Notes: a model not told the origin generated them from the sequence alone. Positions 26,090 through 35,897 are shown, counted from the stretch's first letter. The stretch: DNA of 64,000 nucleotides from Kitasatospora albolonga (GCA_002082585.1 CP020563.1:5202001-5266000); one strand, 5' to 3'. Numbers and translations are program-made.

Positions 26090-26686
26090 CTACTTCAACC
26101 CCCGCAACGTCAACCGCAGCAGCCGCTCCGCCAACTCCGGATCGTCCGGTGACTGTTCGGCGGCCAGGGCGATCGCATTGGTCAGCTGCAACAGATCATC
26201 GATGGACACATCCCCTCGCACCGACCCGCTCTCCTGCGCCCGCCGCAGCAGCCCCGCCCCCGCCTCCCGCAACGGCAGATGGCACTGGGTGAGCGCCGAA
26301 GTCTCGTCCTGCGAGGCCGACATGAGGGCGCGGGCGAGGCCCCGGTACTCACCCGCATGAGTGACGATCGCCCCCAGCCAGTCCACCAGCGCCCGGCACG
26401 GAGCCTCCGCGCCCGCCAGTTCGCGGGAGCGGTCCAGGAGTGAGCACAGCGCGTCCTGGAAGACCGCGTTCATCAGGGCGTGGCGGTTGGGGAAGTGGCG
26501 GTAGAGGGTGCCGATGCCCAGGCCCGCCCGGCGGGCGATGTCCTCCAGCGAGGCGTCCGTACCGTGCTCGGCGAAGGCCGTACGTGCCACGCCGACCAGC
26601 CGTTCGTGGTTCCGGCGGGCGTCCGCGCGCATCGGCCGCTCCGGCGGCCGTGCCGTGCCCGTCTCCATCGAGATCGGCCCTGCCAT
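26090..26686 (-). CDS. TetR-family transcriptional regulator
   Basis: 198 residues. HTH at about 40-70 (TDASLEDIARRAGLGIGTLYRHFPNR), followed by a helical ligand-binding domain of the TetR C-terminal SbtR-like type. Ribosome site GGGAGGGCGGGAG before the ATG. It is 155 bp downstream of accA2 in the same direction, separated by a strong terminator, so it has its own promoter. Target unknown. Confidence 0.85.
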   Translation of the reverse strand: MAGPISMETGTARPPERPMRADARRNHERLVGVARTAFAEHGTDASLEDIARRAGLGIGTLYRHFPNRHALMNAVFQDALCSLLDRSRELAGAEAPCRALVDWLGAIVTHAGEYRGLARALMSASQDETSALTQCHLPLREAGAGLLRRAQESGSVRGDVSIDDLLQLTNAIALAAEQSPDDPELAERLLRLTLRGLK

Positions 26687-26779
26687 GGCTCCCGCCCTCC
26701 CTCGGTCCGAGCACCTCTCGTGGGGTCCAGGATGCCACTGCACGCACCGTGGCCCGGCCCACCGCATGCGACCGCACGA

Positions 26780-26827
26780 CGGAGGGGCCCGGACCGCGTC
26801 CACCAGGACGCGGTCCGGGCCCCTCCG
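26780..26827 (-). terminator. Terminator after accA2
   Basis: Perfect 22-bp stem with an ACCA loop immediately after the accA2 stop codon. Confidence 0.9.
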
Positions 26828-26841
26828 CCCGAACTGAGCTG

Positions 26842-28596
26842 TCAGTCCTTGATCTCGCAGATCAGCGCGCCGGAGGAGACCGAGCCGCCCACCTCGGCGG
26901 TCAGGCCCTTCACCGTGCCGGAGCGGTGCGCGTTCAGCGGCTGCTCCATCTTCATGGCCTCCAGGACGACGACGAGGTCGCCCTCCTTGACCTCCTGGCC
27001 CTCCTCGACCGCGACCTTGACGATCGTGCCCTGCATCGGGGAGGCGAGGGAGTCGCCGGAGGCGGCCGAACCGGCCTTCTTCGCCGCGCGGCGCTTCGGC
27101 TTGGCGCCGGCCGCCAGGCCCGTACGGGCCAGGGACATGCCCAGCGAGGAGGGCAGCGAGACCTCCAGGCGCTTGCCGCCGACCTCGACGACGACGGTCT
27201 CGCGACCGGCCTCGTCCTCCGTGTCCGCGTCGGCGGGCGCGGCGAACGGCTTGATCTCGTTGACGAACTCCGTCTCGATCCAGCGGGTGTGGACGGTGAA
27301 CGGGTCCGCGGTGAAGGCGGGGTCGGTGACCACGGCGCGGTGGAAGGGGATGGCGGTGGCCATGCCCTCGACCTGGAACTCCGCCAGCGCACGCGCCGCG
27401 CGCTGGAGCGCCTGCTCGCGGGTCGCGCCGGTCACGATCAGCTTGGCGAGGAGGGAGTCCCACGCCGGGCCGATGACCGAGCCGGACTCGACGCCCGCGT
27501 CCAGGCGGACACCGGGGCCGGTCGGCGGGGTGAACAGCGTCACCGTGCCCGGGGCGGGGAGGAAGTTGCGGCCCGGGTCCTCGCCGTTGATGCGGAACTC
27601 GAAGGAGTGCCCGCGCACGGCCGGGTCACCGTAGCCGAGCTCCTCGCCGTCGGCGATGCGGAACATCTCGCGTACGAGGTCGATGCCGGTGACCTCTTCG
27701 GTGACGGGGTGCTCGACCTGAAGGCGGGTGTTGACCTCCAGGAAGGAGATCGTGCCGTCGAGCCCGACCAGGAACTCGACCGTGCCCGCGCCGACGTAAC
27801 CGGCTTCCTTGAGGATCGCCTTGGACGCCGCGTACAGCTCGTCGTTCTGCGCCTGGGTGAGGAAGGGGGCCGGGGCCTCCTCCACCAGCTTCTGGTGGCG
27901 GCGCTGGAGGGAGCAGTCACGGGTCGAGACGACGACCACGTTGCCGTGCTGGTCGGCCAGGCACTGGGTCTCCACGTGGCGGGGCTTGTCGAGGTAGCGC
28001 TCCACGAAGCACTCGCCCCGCCCGAACGCGGCGACGGCCTCGCGGACGGCGGAGTCGTACAGCTCCGGGATCTCCTCCAGCGTGCGGGCCACCTTCAGAC
28101 CGCGCCCGCCGCCACCGAAGGCGGCCTTGATCGCGATGGGGAGGCCGTTGGCCTCGGCGAACGCCACGACCTCCGCGGAACCGGAGACCGGGTCCGGGGT
28201 ACCGGCGACCAGGGGCGCGCCCGCGCGCTGCGCGATGTGGCGGGCGGCGACCTTGTCACCCAGGTCCCGGATGGCCTGCGGGGGCGGGCCGATCCACGTC
28301 AGACCGGCATCCAGCACGGCCTGCGCGAACTCGGCGTTCTCCGACAGGAACCCGTACCCCGGGTGGATCGCGTCCGCCCCGGAGTCCGCGGCGGCCTGGA
28401 GCACCTTGGCCATGTCCAGGTAGCTGGCGGCCGGGGTGTCACCGCCCAGAGCGAACGCCTCGTCGGCGGCCCGGACGTGCAACGCGTCCCGGTCCGGATC
28501 GGCGTAGACCGCCACGCTCGCGATCCCCGCGTCCCGGCACGCCCGAGCAACGCGGACAGCGATTTCGCCACGGTTGGCGATGAGCACCTTGCGCAC
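26842..28596 (-). CDS. accA2: Acyl-CoA carboxylase alpha subunit (biotin carboxylase + BCCP)
   Basis: 584 residues. Biotin carboxylase domain 1-450 ([16 protein letters not shown]-grasp [34 protein letters not shown]), a short linker, and a biotinyl domain with the acceptor lysine K549 in EAMKMEQ. It carboxylates its own biotin with ATP and bicarbonate and passes CO2 to acyl-CoA on the beta subunits (PccB here), feeding fatty acid and polyketide synthesis with malonyl- and methylmalonyl-CoA. In S. coelicolor the ortholog is SCO4921. BirA nearby should attach the biotin. Confidence 0.95.
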   Translation of the reverse strand: MRKVLIANRGEIAVRVARACRDAGIASVAVYADPDRDALHVRAADEAFALGGDTPAASYLDMAKVLQAAADSGADAIHPGYGFLSENAEFAQAVLDAGLTWIGPPPQAIRDLGDKVAARHIAQRAGAPLVAGTPDPVSGSAEVVAFAEANGLPIAIKAAFGGGGRGLKVARTLEEIPELYDSAVREAVAAFGRGECFVERYLDKPRHVETQCLADQHGNVVVVSTRDCSLQRRHQKLVEEAPAPFLTQAQNDELYAASKAILKEAGYVGAGTVEFLVGLDGTISFLEVNTRLQVEHPVTEEVTGIDLVREMFRIADGEELGYGDPAVRGHSFEFRINGEDPGRNFLPAPGTVTLFTPPTGPGVRLDAGVESGSVIGPAWDSLLAKLIVTGATREQALQRAARALAEFQVEGMATAIPFHRAVVTDPAFTADPFTVHTRWIETEFVNEIKPFAAPADADTEDEAGRETVVVEVGGKRLEVSLPSSLGMSLARTGLAAGAKPKRRAAKKAGSAASGDSLASPMQGTIVKVAVEEGQEVKEGDLVVVLEAMKMEQPLNAHRSGTVKGLTAEVGGSVSSGALICEIKD

Positions 28597-28639
28597 GATG
28601 ACTCCCTCCTGGAAACAAGCTGAGTTTAGGGACTACCGA

Positions 28640-28870
28640 CACGGCGCTACGACCCGTCCCCAATGGTGAGCTTGCCCACACGGAGTGTGATCCGAGGCTT
28701 GCCCCAGTAGTGAAATCCCTTGTGGCACCACGGTACGCCGGGTTCTACCACCGCACAGTAACCAGCCGGTGTGGTGCAGGTCTCTGTCTTGAAGGTCAAC
28801 GCCTCACGGCGTTTCTTTGTGGACTCCCTACGAACGGCCCAGGGATTCTTTGCCCGCGTTCCGGGCGGTC
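28640..28870 (+). other. Low-GC structured leader region, possible non-coding RNA
   Basis: A 390-bp gap between accA2 and the next gene with clearly lower GC than its surroundings. It contains a small hairpin AACGCC-TCAC-GGCGTT followed by TCTTT at 28798-28818, which is terminator-like and unlike the T-free hairpins elsewhere. No convincing gene is seen; an RNA element or attenuator is possible. Confidence 0.35.
28798..28818 (+). terminator. Small intrinsic-terminator-like hairpin
   Basis: Stem AACGCC/GGCGTT with a TCAC loop then TCTTT. It lies about 170 bp upstream of the membrane-protein gene start. Confidence 0.5.
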
Positions 28871-28895
28871 CGACCCCTTGTCCGAAGGAATACCG

Positions 28896-29015
28896 GTGAG
28901 TAAGGTCCGCGCTACGCCCGTACCGCAGGTAACAGGGCGGGGGCGGAGCCAGCCGACAGGGGCAGAGCAGTCAACAGGGGAGGCGCCGTGCTGCGCAGGC
29001 CGGTGGCGGTCGTGA
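28896..29015 (+). CDS. Possible short peptide upstream of membrane protein
   Basis: 39-codon frame VSKVRATPVPQ, with GAAGGA 6 nt before the GTG, overlapping the start of the next gene by 28 nt. It could be a leader peptide coupled to the membrane protein or a chance frame. No homolog is recognised. Confidence 0.3.
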   Translation: MSKVRATPVPQVTGRGRSQPTGAEQSTGEAPCCAGRWRS

Positions 29016-29461
29016 CCGCGCTCGTGCTGGCCGGGGAGGCGGTGGGCGTCTTCGCCCTCAACGCCGTCCTCGCCACGGTCGTCGAGAACCAGAACATGTC
29101 CCTGGCCGGGATGGACCCGCGGGCCATGGCCACCGGGACCTGGGTGCTGGGCGGGGTCTCCGCCCTGCTCCTGACCGGCTGCGGGCTGATCGCGCTGCTC
29201 GCCGGGGTCCGGGACCGCTCGCCGGGGCGGTTCGGCCGGATCGCGCTGATCGGCTGCGCGGTGGTGCACGGGGTGCTCGGCGCGGTGACCGTCGGGCTGG
29301 TGGGCTGGTCCGCGTTCACGTCCCTGATGGTGGTGCTGGGACTGCTGGTGTTCACCCTGCTGGCGTACGGCCCCGAGGACCGCGAGGACCGTGACGGGGG
29401 CCGCGACGAGGGGCGTGACGGGGGCCGGGTCAGCGACGAGGCGGCCCCGGCTGCCTTCTGA
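28988..29461 (+). CDS. Integral membrane protein
   Basis: 157 residues with four TM helices (starting VAVVTALVLAGEAVGVFALNA) and a charged Asp/Arg/Gly-rich cytoplasmic tail. Good ribosome site GGGGAGG before the GTG. No recognised domain; orthologous position to SCO4922 in S. coelicolor. Confidence 0.75.
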   Translation: MLRRPVAVVTALVLAGEAVGVFALNAVLATVVENQNMSLAGMDPRAMATGTWVLGGVSALLLTGCGLIALLAGVRDRSPGRFGRIALIGCAVVHGVLGAVTVGLVGWSAFTSLMVVLGLLVFTLLAYGPEDREDRDGGRDEGRDGGRVSDEAAPAAF

Positions 29462-29510
29462 GCCGGGGCCGGGAGCCCCCGGAGGCCCCAGAGCCCCAGG
29501 GAAGCCCCTC

Positions 29511-30113
29511 TCAGACCCACAAATCCGTTACGGAGACGTCCAGTTCGCCCAGCAGTCGGCGCAGCAGCGGCAGCGAGAGGCCGATCACATTGCCGTGGTC
29601 GCCCTCGATGGAGTCGACGAACGGGGCCGAGCGGCCGTCCAGTGTGAAGGCCCCCGCCACGTGCAGCGGTTCGCCGGACGCCACGTACGCGGCGATCTCG
29701 GCGTCGCTCGGCTCCCCGAACCGTACGACGGTGGACGCCGTCGCCGAGGCCGTACGGCCCGTGGCGGTGTCGATCACGCTGTGGCCGGTCTGGAGGATGC
29801 CGGACCGGCCGCGCATCGCCTTCCAGCGGGCGGTGGCCTCCTCGGCGTCGGCCGGTTTGCCGAGCGCCTCGCCGTCCAGTTCGAGGACGGAGTCGCAGCC
29901 GATGACCAGGGCCCCGGCCGCCTCGGGGCGCTCCGCGACGGCCGCCGCCTTGGCCCGGGCCAGGACGAGGGCCAGCTCGGCGGGGGTCGCGGCGCTCAGC
30001 GCGTCCTCGTCCACCCCGCTGACGATCACCTCGGGGGCGAAACCCGCCTGGCGCAGCAGGCCGAGGCGGGCGGGGGAGGCGGAGGCGAGCACGAGGCGGC
30101 GCTGATCAGTCAT
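29511..30113 (-). CDS. maf: Maf-family nucleotide pyrophosphatase
   Basis: 200 residues. The family signature [16 protein letters not shown] is at the N-terminus, with the catalytic Asp in [10 protein letters not shown] and the conserved GKP and [13 protein letters not shown] segments. Maf proteins hydrolyse non-canonical or modified dNTP/NTPs to monophosphates and pyrophosphate. Last gene of the pccB-accE-mmpB-maf group. The start is at MTDQRRLV; a GTG three codons earlier is possible. Confidence 0.9.
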   Translation of the reverse strand: MTDQRRLVLASASPARLGLLRQAGFAPEVIVSGVDEDALSAATPAELALVLARAKAAAVAERPEAAGALVIGCDSVLELDGEALGKPADAEEATARWKAMRGRSGILQTGHSVIDTATGRTASATASTVVRFGEPSDAEIAAYVASGEPLHVAGAFTLDGRSAPFVDSIEGDHGNVIGLSLPLLRRLLGELDVSVTDLWV

Positions 30114-30135
30114 ACCGGCCATCGTAGAAGGGGCC

Positions 30136-30187
30136 GCGCTCTCGAAATATCCCGCACTCTCGAAAGGCCCGCGCTCTCGAAAGACCC
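30136..30187. repeat. 17-18 bp tandem repeat x3 (GCGCTCTCGAAA)
   Basis: Three consecutive units sharing G-C-R-C-T-C-T-C-G-A-A-A with variable ends, between mmpB and maf. It may be the maf promoter region. Confidence 0.65.
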
Positions 30188-30194
30188 TGCGGGT

Positions 30195-30323
30195 TCAGCG
30201 GGTGCCGAGCACGAACATCGCCACCAGCATCGCCAGCGCGAGCAGGAAGCCCGCGCGGCGCATCATGTCCTGGGCGTCGCGCAGTTCCTTCGGCGGCTTG
30301 TTCTCGGGGTCGGACCACAGCAT
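30195..30323 (-). CDS. mmpB: Small membrane protein, MmpB-like
   Basis: 42 residues: a charged N-terminal half (MLWSDPENKPPKELRDAQDM) and one C-terminal TM helix (AGFLLALAMLVAMFVLG). Short, but with clean codon use and conserved placement between accE and maf; from memory the Streptomyces ortholog is annotated morphogenic membrane protein MmpB. The symbol is tentative. Ribosome site weak. Confidence 0.65.
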   Translation of the reverse strand: MLWSDPENKPPKELRDAQDMMRRAGFLLALAMLVAMFVLGTR

Positions 30324-30400
30324 GGTTCCGATCCTGCTGCGTGGGGCGCCGAAACGCCTGAGTACGGGTACTCAAGCGCCCCGGCGCCCCCGGTTCCGGC

Positions 30401-30607
30401 TCAGGCCGGCCAGTACGTCCGGGCCCAGGCCCGCGGGCCCGGCCGCGGGCGGCCGGTGCGGGCGATGCGGCCCGGGTCGGACCACTGCTCGGGCGGGTTC
30501 GGCGCGCCGGACGACACGGCGGCGCTCGCCGCGGCGCGGGCCTGGACCACCGCGAGGGCGGCGGCCAGCTCCTCCGGGGTCGGGTTGCCCCGTACGACCC
30601 TGATCAT
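30401..30607 (-). CDS. accE: Acyl-CoA carboxylase epsilon subunit
   Basis: 68 residues. It begins MIRVVRGNPTPEELAAALAVVQAR, the conserved epsilon-subunit motif, and ends with the basic, Trp-containing tail RAWARTYWPA. The epsilon subunit stabilises the alpha-beta acyl-CoA carboxylase complex and stimulates activity. It starts 26 nt after the pccB stop, in one operon. Confidence 0.92.
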   Translation of the reverse strand: MIRVVRGNPTPEELAAALAVVQARAAASAAVSSGAPNPPEQWSDPGRIARTGRPRPGPRAWARTYWPA

Positions 30608-30633
30608 GGGCGGACCTCTCTGTGGACGGGCGG

Positions 30634-32214
30634 CTACAGCGGGATGTTGCCGTGCTTCTTCGGAGGCAGGGATTCCCGCTTCGTACGGAGCTGACGCAGC
30701 CCCTTCACGATGTGGGCCCGGGTCTCGGACGGCATGATCACCGCGTCGACGTAGCCGCGCTCGGCCGCCACGTACGGGTTGAGCAGCGTGTCCTCGTACG
30801 CCGTCATCAGCTCGGCGCGCGTCGCGTCCGGGTCCTCGGCGGCGGCGATGGTCCGGCGGTGCAGGATGTTCACCGCGCCCTGGGCGCCCATGACGGCGAT
30901 CTGGGCGGTCGGCCAGGCCACGTTGAGGTCGGCGCCCAGGTGCTTGGAGCCCATCACGTCGTACGCCCCGCCGAACGCCTTGCGGGTGATCACGGTGATC
31001 AGCGGGACCGTGGCTTCCGCGTAGGCGTAGATCAGCTTGGCGCCGCGCCGGATGATGCCGCCGTACTCCTGGTCCACGCCCGGCAGGAAGCCCGGTACGT
31101 CGACGAAGGTGATGACCGGCACGTTGAACGCGTCGCAGGTCCGGACGAAGCGGGCCGCCTTCTCGCTCGCGTCGATGTCCAGGCAACCGGCGAACTGCAT
31201 CGGCTGGTTGGCGACGATCCCGACCGGGTGGCCCTCCACCCGCCCGAAGCCGGTGATGATGTTCGGCGCGAACAGGGCCTGGGTCTCCAGGAATTCGGCG
31301 TCGTCCAGCACATGCTCGATCGCGGTGTGCATGTCGTACGGCTGGTTCGCCGAGTCCGGGATGAGCGTGTCCAGCTCCCGGTCCTCGTCGGTGACCGAGA
31401 GGTCCGCCTCCTCCGGGAAGGCCGGGGCCTCGGAGAGGTTGTTCGAAGGGAGGTAGGAGAGCAGGGACTTGACGTACTCGATGGCGTCCTTCTCGTCGCC
31501 CGCCATGTGGTGCGCCACCCCGGAGGTGGTGTTGTGCGTACGGGCTCCGCCCAGCTCCTCGAAGCCGACGTCCTCGCCGGTCACCGTCTTGATGACGTCG
31601 GGGCCGGTGATGAACATGTGCGAGGTCTGGTCGACCATCACCGTGAAGTCGGTGATCGCGGGGGAGTAGACCGCACCGCCCGCGCACGGGCCGACGATCA
31701 GCGAGATCTGCGGGATCACCCCGGAGGCGTGCACATTGCGGCGGAAGATCTCCGCGAAGAGACCGAGCGCGACGACACCCTCCTGGATGCGCGCGCCGCC
31801 GCCGTCGTTGATGCCGATGATCGGACAGCCGGTCTTCAGCGCGAAGTCCATGACCTTGACGATCTTCTCGCCGTAGACCTCGCCCAGCGACCCGCCGAAG
31901 ATGGTGAAGTCCTGCGAGTACACGCAGACCGGGCGGCCGTCGACCGTGCCGTACCCGGTGACGACACCGTCGCCGTACGGGCGGTTCTTCTCGATGCCGA
32001 AGTTGGTGGAGCGGTGCCGGGCGAACTCGTCGAGCTCCACGAAGGAGCCCTCGTCGAGCAGCAGCTCGACCCGCTCACGGGCCGTCAGCTTGCCCTTGGC
32101 GTGCTGCTTCTCGACCGCGCGGGCCGAACCCGCGTGCGTCGCTTCGTCAATGCGGCGCCTCAGGTCCGCGAGCTTGCCCGCGGTGGTGTGGATGTCGCTC
32201 TGCGGCTCGGACAT
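30634..32214 (-). CDS. pccB: Propionyl-CoA carboxylase beta subunit (carboxyltransferase)
   Basis: 526 residues. Carboxyltransferase halves with crotonase-like folds: [24 protein letters not shown] and [10 protein letters not shown] (N-terminal), [22 protein letters not shown] and [23 protein letters not shown] (C-terminal). A substrate-selecting Asp/Ile position in the KAFGG region fits the propionyl-CoA type. It transfers CO2 from biotin on AccA2 to propionyl-CoA giving methylmalonyl-CoA. Start at [19 protein letters not shown] codons further upstream lack a ribosome site. Confidence 0.94.
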   Translation of the reverse strand: MSEPQSDIHTTAGKLADLRRRIDEATHAGSARAVEKQHAKGKLTARERVELLLDEGSFVELDEFARHRSTNFGIEKNRPYGDGVVTGYGTVDGRPVCVYSQDFTIFGGSLGEVYGEKIVKVMDFALKTGCPIIGINDGGGARIQEGVVALGLFAEIFRRNVHASGVIPQISLIVGPCAGGAVYSPAITDFTVMVDQTSHMFITGPDVIKTVTGEDVGFEELGGARTHNTTSGVAHHMAGDEKDAIEYVKSLLSYLPSNNLSEAPAFPEEADLSVTDEDRELDTLIPDSANQPYDMHTAIEHVLDDAEFLETQALFAPNIITGFGRVEGHPVGIVANQPMQFAGCLDIDASEKAARFVRTCDAFNVPVITFVDVPGFLPGVDQEYGGIIRRGAKLIYAYAEATVPLITVITRKAFGGAYDVMGSKHLGADLNVAWPTAQIAVMGAQGAVNILHRRTIAAAEDPDATRAELMTAYEDTLLNPYVAAERGYVDAVIMPSETRAHIVKGLRQLRTKRESLPPKKHGNIPL

Positions 32215-32421
32215 CGGGGGGCGGCTCCCTGCCTGGTCACGGGGACGACGACCGGTGATGGTCACGGGGGGACGGGCGGTCGTCTGTCCGGCTCTTCGGC
32301 TACTGGCTCGTAACCCGGGGTCACGCGGCTCTCGTACGTAACTCTCCGACTACTGACTCGTAGGGTATCGGCGTGTCTCCGGAAAGGCAGTGCGTCCTTT
32401 GCCACACCTAGGGTGGCTTGC

Positions 32422-33294
32422 ATGACACCACCGGATGCGCCACACAACCGCTGGTCGGACCTGGACCGGCCGCCCCTGAACGTGACCGCCCTGCGCCGCG
32501 GGCTGCTGCGGCCGGACAGTCTCTGGAGCGAGCTGGAGGTCGTGGAGACCACCGGTTCGACCAACTCCGACCTCGCGGACCGGGCCCGCTCCGGCGATCT
32601 GCCCGAGGGCACGGTCCTGGTCGCCGAGGAGCAGACCGCCGGGCGCGGCAGGCTGGAGCGGAGCTGGACCGCGCCGCCCCGCTCCGGGCTGTTCCTCTCG
32701 GTCTACCTGGAGCCCGGCGACGCCGTGCCCGTGGAGCGGTGGGGGTGGGTGCCGCTGCTCGCCGGGGTGGCCGCCGCGACCGGCCTCGCCAAGGCGGCGG
32801 GCGTCGACACGGCACTCAAGTGGCCCAACGACCTGCTGGTCACCGTGGCGGGGGAGGAGCGCAAGGCGGGCGGCATCCTCGGCGAGTTCGCCGGGGACGG
32901 CATCGTGGTCGGCCTCGGCATCAACGTCTCGCTGCGCGCGGACGAGCTCCCCGCCCCCACCGCCGGTTCGCTGGCCCTCGCCGGGGCCGTCTCCACCGAC
33001 CGGGAGACCCTGCTGCGGGCCGTCCTGCGGTCGCTGGAGCACTGGTACGGGGAGTGGAAGGCGGCGGACGGGGACGCGGCGGCGAGCGGGCTCCAGGCGG
33101 CGTACGCGGCCGGGTGCGCGACGCTCGACCGGACCGTACGGGCCGAGCTGCCGGGCGGGAACTCCCTGGTCGGGGAGGCCGTCGCGATCGATGGTGACGG
33201 GCGGCTTGTGCTCTCCGCCGAGGACGGGCTCCAGCAGCCGGTCTCGGCGGGCGACATCGTGCACCTGCGGGGCGCGGAGGGCGGGCTGACCTGA
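32422..33294 (+). CDS. birA: Biotin-[acetyl-CoA carboxylase] ligase
   Basis: 290 residues. Group I ligase without the N-terminal DNA-binding domain. Motifs: TTGSTNSD, the biotinyl-AMP loop AGRGRLERSW, KWPNDLLV, KAGGILGE and VGLGINV, then a C-terminal SH3-like domain. It activates biotin with ATP and joins it to AccA2. A TAGGGT box 7 nt before the ATG suggests leaderless transcription. Divergent from pccB across 207 bp. Confidence 0.93.
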   Translation: MTPPDAPHNRWSDLDRPPLNVTALRRGLLRPDSLWSELEVVETTGSTNSDLADRARSGDLPEGTVLVAEEQTAGRGRLERSWTAPPRSGLFLSVYLEPGDAVPVERWGWVPLLAGVAAATGLAKAAGVDTALKWPNDLLVTVAGEERKAGGILGEFAGDGIVVGLGINVSLRADELPAPTAGSLALAGAVSTDRETLLRAVLRSLEHWYGEWKAADGDAAASGLQAAYAAGCATLDRTVRAELPGGNSLVGEAVAIDGDGRLVLSAEDGLQQPVSAGDIVHLRGAEGGLT

Positions 33295-33510
33295 GGGGCG
33301 GCCGACCTGAGGGACCGGGCCCGGGCCGGGACGCGCGTGCGGGAGGCCCCGGCGGGCCCCTCTGACGGCCCCCGACGGACCCCTGGCGTACGCCGTATCC
33401 ACCCGATGGCCGTACCGGTCGATACCGCGTATCCGGTAAATGTCACGTGCGACGCACCCGTACCGGGCAACCGACGACGTGAGCTAGGGCACACCTGCCG
33501 TATTGTTGAG

Positions 33511-33555
33511 GCGATCCAGCGACAGATCATTTGTCCGGGCGATCAGCGACAGATC
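33511..33555. promoter_or_regulatory. Direct repeat upstream of cya
   Basis: GCGATC(C)AGCGACAGATC occurs twice (33511-33528 and 33539-33555), 28 bp apart start to start, between a TATTGT -10-like box and the cya start. Possible regulator-binding pair in the leader. Confidence 0.45.
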
Positions 33556-33592
33556 GGCAGGCAGTGCGCAGGGAACGGGCAGGAGGCGGCTG

Positions 33593-34795
33593 GTGACCGT
33601 CGGCGACACGACGTCCGGCGCGGGCGAGGAGCAGCCCCCGTCGGACTCCTCGGTCCATGCCACCCCGCATCACGAGGTCGACCACACGGCCGAACCGACC
33701 GACGACCCCCTCGCGATCCGCCTCGAAGCGCTGATCCTCGGGGCGGACCGCCGCTACACGCCCTTCCAGGCCGCCCGTACCGCCGGGGTCTCGATGGATC
33801 TGGCCTCCCGGTTCTGGCGGGCCATGGGCTTCGCCGACATCGGCCAGGCCAAGGCGCTCACCGAGGCCGATGTGCTGGCCCTGCGCCGGCTCGCCGGTCT
33901 GGTGGAGGCGGGGCTGCTCAGCGAGCCGATGGCGATCCAGGTGGCCCGCTCCACCGGGCAGACCACCGCACGGCTGGCGGAGTGGCAGATCGACTCGTTC
34001 CTGGAGGGGCTCACCGAGCCGCCCGAGCCGGGGATGACCCGTACGGAAGTCACGTATCCGCTGGTCGAGCTGTTGCTGCCGGAGCTCCAGGAGTTCCTCG
34101 TCTACGTGTGGCGGCGCCAGCTGGCCGCCGCGACCGGGCGGGTCGTGCAGGCGGCGGACGACGACGAGATGGTCGACCGGCGCCTGGCCGTCGGCTTCGC
34201 GGATCTCGTCGGCTTCACCCGGCTGACCCGTCGCCTTGAGGAGGAGGAGCTCGGCGAGCTGGTCGAGTCCTTCGAGACGACCGCCGCCGACCTGGTCGCC
34301 GCGCACGGCGGACGGCTCATCAAGACCCTCGGTGACGAGGTCCTCTTCGCCGCCGACGACGCGGGCACGGCGTCCGAGATAGCGCTCCGCCTGATCGAGG
34401 CGATGTCCCAGGACGAGGCGATGCCCTCCCTGCGCGTCGGGATCGCCTTCGGCACGGTCACCACGCGCATGGGCGATGTCTTCGGCACCACGGTGAACCT
34501 GGCCAGCCGCCTCACCTCGATAGCCCCGAAGGACGCCGTCCTGGTGGACGGGGCGTTCGCCAAGGAGCTGGTCCGGCACGGGGACGCCCCGGAGTCCGAG
34601 GCCCAGGCCGCCGAGGAGGTCGCGGCCGCCGCCGAGCGGGCGCGGCTGGCGGAGAAGGAGGGCCGCGAGGTGGTCGAGGAGCCGCCGCTGCCCACGTACC
34701 GCTTCGGTCTCCAGCCGATGTGGCAGCGGCCGGTGCGCGGGCTCGGGGTCGTGGAGCCGTGGCTGCTGGCGCGGCGGGGGAAGACGGGGTCCTGA
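33593..34795 (+). CDS. cya: Adenylate cyclase, class III
   Basis: 400 residues. An N-terminal regulatory region (about 40-190) with a helical ligand-free domain typical of Streptomyces Cya precedes the catalytic domain: VGFADLVGFTRLTRRLEEEE (metal-binding Asp), KTLGDEVLFAADD (second Asp) and GDVFGTTVNLASRLTS (transition-state Asn/Arg). No TM helix. It makes cAMP, needed in S. coelicolor for germination and aerial growth (SCO4928). Perfect AGGAGG ribosome site 6 nt before the GTG. Confidence 0.92.
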   Translation: MTVGDTTSGAGEEQPPSDSSVHATPHHEVDHTAEPTDDPLAIRLEALILGADRRYTPFQAARTAGVSMDLASRFWRAMGFADIGQAKALTEADVLALRRLAGLVEAGLLSEPMAIQVARSTGQTTARLAEWQIDSFLEGLTEPPEPGMTRTEVTYPLVELLLPELQEFLVYVWRRQLAAATGRVVQAADDDEMVDRRLAVGFADLVGFTRLTRRLEEEELGELVESFETTAADLVAAHGGRLIKTLGDEVLFAADDAGTASEIALRLIEAMSQDEAMPSLRVGIAFGTVTTRMGDVFGTTVNLASRLTSIAPKDAVLVDGAFAKELVRHGDAPESEAQAAEEVAAAAERARLAEKEGREVVEEPPLPTYRFGLQPMWQRPVRGLGVVEPWLLARRGKTGS

Positions 34796-34821
34796 GCTTG
34801 GTCGACCCCGCTTTTTCTTCT

Positions 34822-34866
34822 CTGCCGTCCCTGCCGTCCCTGCCGTCCCTGCTGTCCCTGCCGTCT
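34822..34866. repeat. 9-bp tandem repeat x5 (CTGCCGTCC)
   Basis: Five in-register 9-bp units after cya, two with single changes. They follow a CTTTTTC stretch that may end the cya transcript. Confidence 0.8.
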
Positions 34867-34945
34867 TGTACGTCCCCGATTCCGGTCCCGCGTCCTCGAT
34901 TCCTGCTGTCCCTGTCGGTCTCCCGGGTGGCCTGTCTAGGATTCC

Positions 34946-34971
34946 TGCCGGGTAACGCTCGTTAACCGGCA
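34946..34971. promoter_or_regulatory. Palindrome upstream of the enoyl-CoA hydratase
   Basis: TGCCGGGTAAC-GCTC-GTTAACCGGCA, ten of eleven arm positions paired, 22 bp before the start. Suits a TetR/FadR-type operator for a fatty-acid gene. Confidence 0.55.
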
Positions 34972-34993
34972 GTCGACCGACAGGGGTGCAGCC

Positions 34994-35806
34994 ATGACCG
35001 TCACGTCCGAGCAGCGGTTCGGGGAGTTCGTCGCCGTACGGCGGCACGAGGGCCGGGAGCACGTGGCCGAGCTGGTGCTCGACCGGCCCAAGGCCATGAA
35101 CGCCGTCTCCACCGAGATGGCCCGCTCCATCGCCGCCGCCTGCGAGGCGCTCGGTGCCGACCGGGACGTGCGGGTCACCGTGCTCACCTCCAGCCATGAG
35201 CGGGCCTTCTGTGTGGGCGCCGACCTCAAGGAGCGGAACTCCTTCACGGACGCCGAGCTGGTACGCCAGCGGCCCACTGCCCGGGCCGCCTACACCGGGG
35301 TCCTGGAGCTGCCGATGCCGACGATCGCCGCCGTGCACGGCTTCGCCCTCGGCGGCGGCTTCGAACTGGCCCTCGCCTGCGATGTGATCGTGGCCGACGC
35401 CACCGCCGTGGTCGGGCTGCCCGAGGTGTCGGTGGGCGTCATCCCCGGCGGCGGCGGTACGCAGCTGCTGCCGCGCCGGGTGGGTGCGGCCCGCGCCGCC
35501 GAGCTGGTGTTCACCGCCCGGCGGGTGGAGGCGGCCGAGGCGCGGGAGCTGGGGCTCGTCGACGAGCTGGTGGCGGCGGGGCAGGACCGGGAGGAGGCCC
35601 TCGCGCTCGGCGCCCGGATGGCCGCAAACTCGCCGGTCGGGCTGCGTGCGGCCAAGAAGGCGCTCCGGCTGGGGCACGGGCTGGACCTGCGGGCGGGCCT
35701 GGAGGTGGAGGACGCTGCCTGGCGGTCGGTGGCCTTCTCCGGGGACCGGGCGGAGGGCGTGGCCGCGTTCAACGAGAAGCGGAGCCCGCGGTGGCCGGGT
35801 GAGTGA
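34994..35806 (+). CDS. Enoyl-CoA hydratase/isomerase family protein
   Basis: 270 residues, crotonase fold. Oxyanion hole residues lie in FCVGADLKER and HGFALGGGFELAL; the acid/base glutamate in LPEVSVGVIPGGGGTQLLPR is present, so hydratase activity is plausible. It would hydrate trans-2-enoyl-CoA in beta-oxidation. ATG with GGGGTG upstream; a palindrome precedes it. Confidence 0.9.
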   Translation: MTVTSEQRFGEFVAVRRHEGREHVAELVLDRPKAMNAVSTEMARSIAAACEALGADRDVRVTVLTSSHERAFCVGADLKERNSFTDAELVRQRPTARAAYTGVLELPMPTIAAVHGFALGGGFELALACDVIVADATAVVGLPEVSVGVIPGGGGTQLLPRRVGAARAAELVFTARRVEAAEARELGLVDELVAAGQDREEALALGARMAANSPVGLRAAKKALRLGHGLDLRAGLEVEDAAWRSVAFSGDRAEGVAAFNEKRSPRWPGE

Positions 35807-35845
35807 CCCCTGCTGGGTGCCCCGGGCCGCCCGTCGCGTGACGCC

Positions 35846-35897
35846 GAAAATTAGTTGCGCATCAAACTGATCAAAAGGGAACAAATCTACATAAGCT
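35846..35897 (+). promoter_or_regulatory. AT-rich promoter of the GGDEF gene
   Basis: Unusually AT-rich patch with an inverted repeat TTAGTT-N8-AACTGA at 35851-35870 and a TACATA -10-like box about 10 nt before the ATG. The repeat could bind a MarR-type regulator. Confidence 0.45.

Noticed and set aside
28710..29015. 101-codon gene in the low-GC leader
   Set aside because: Cys/Arg-rich and runs through the hairpin; only the last 39 codons have a possible ribosome site.
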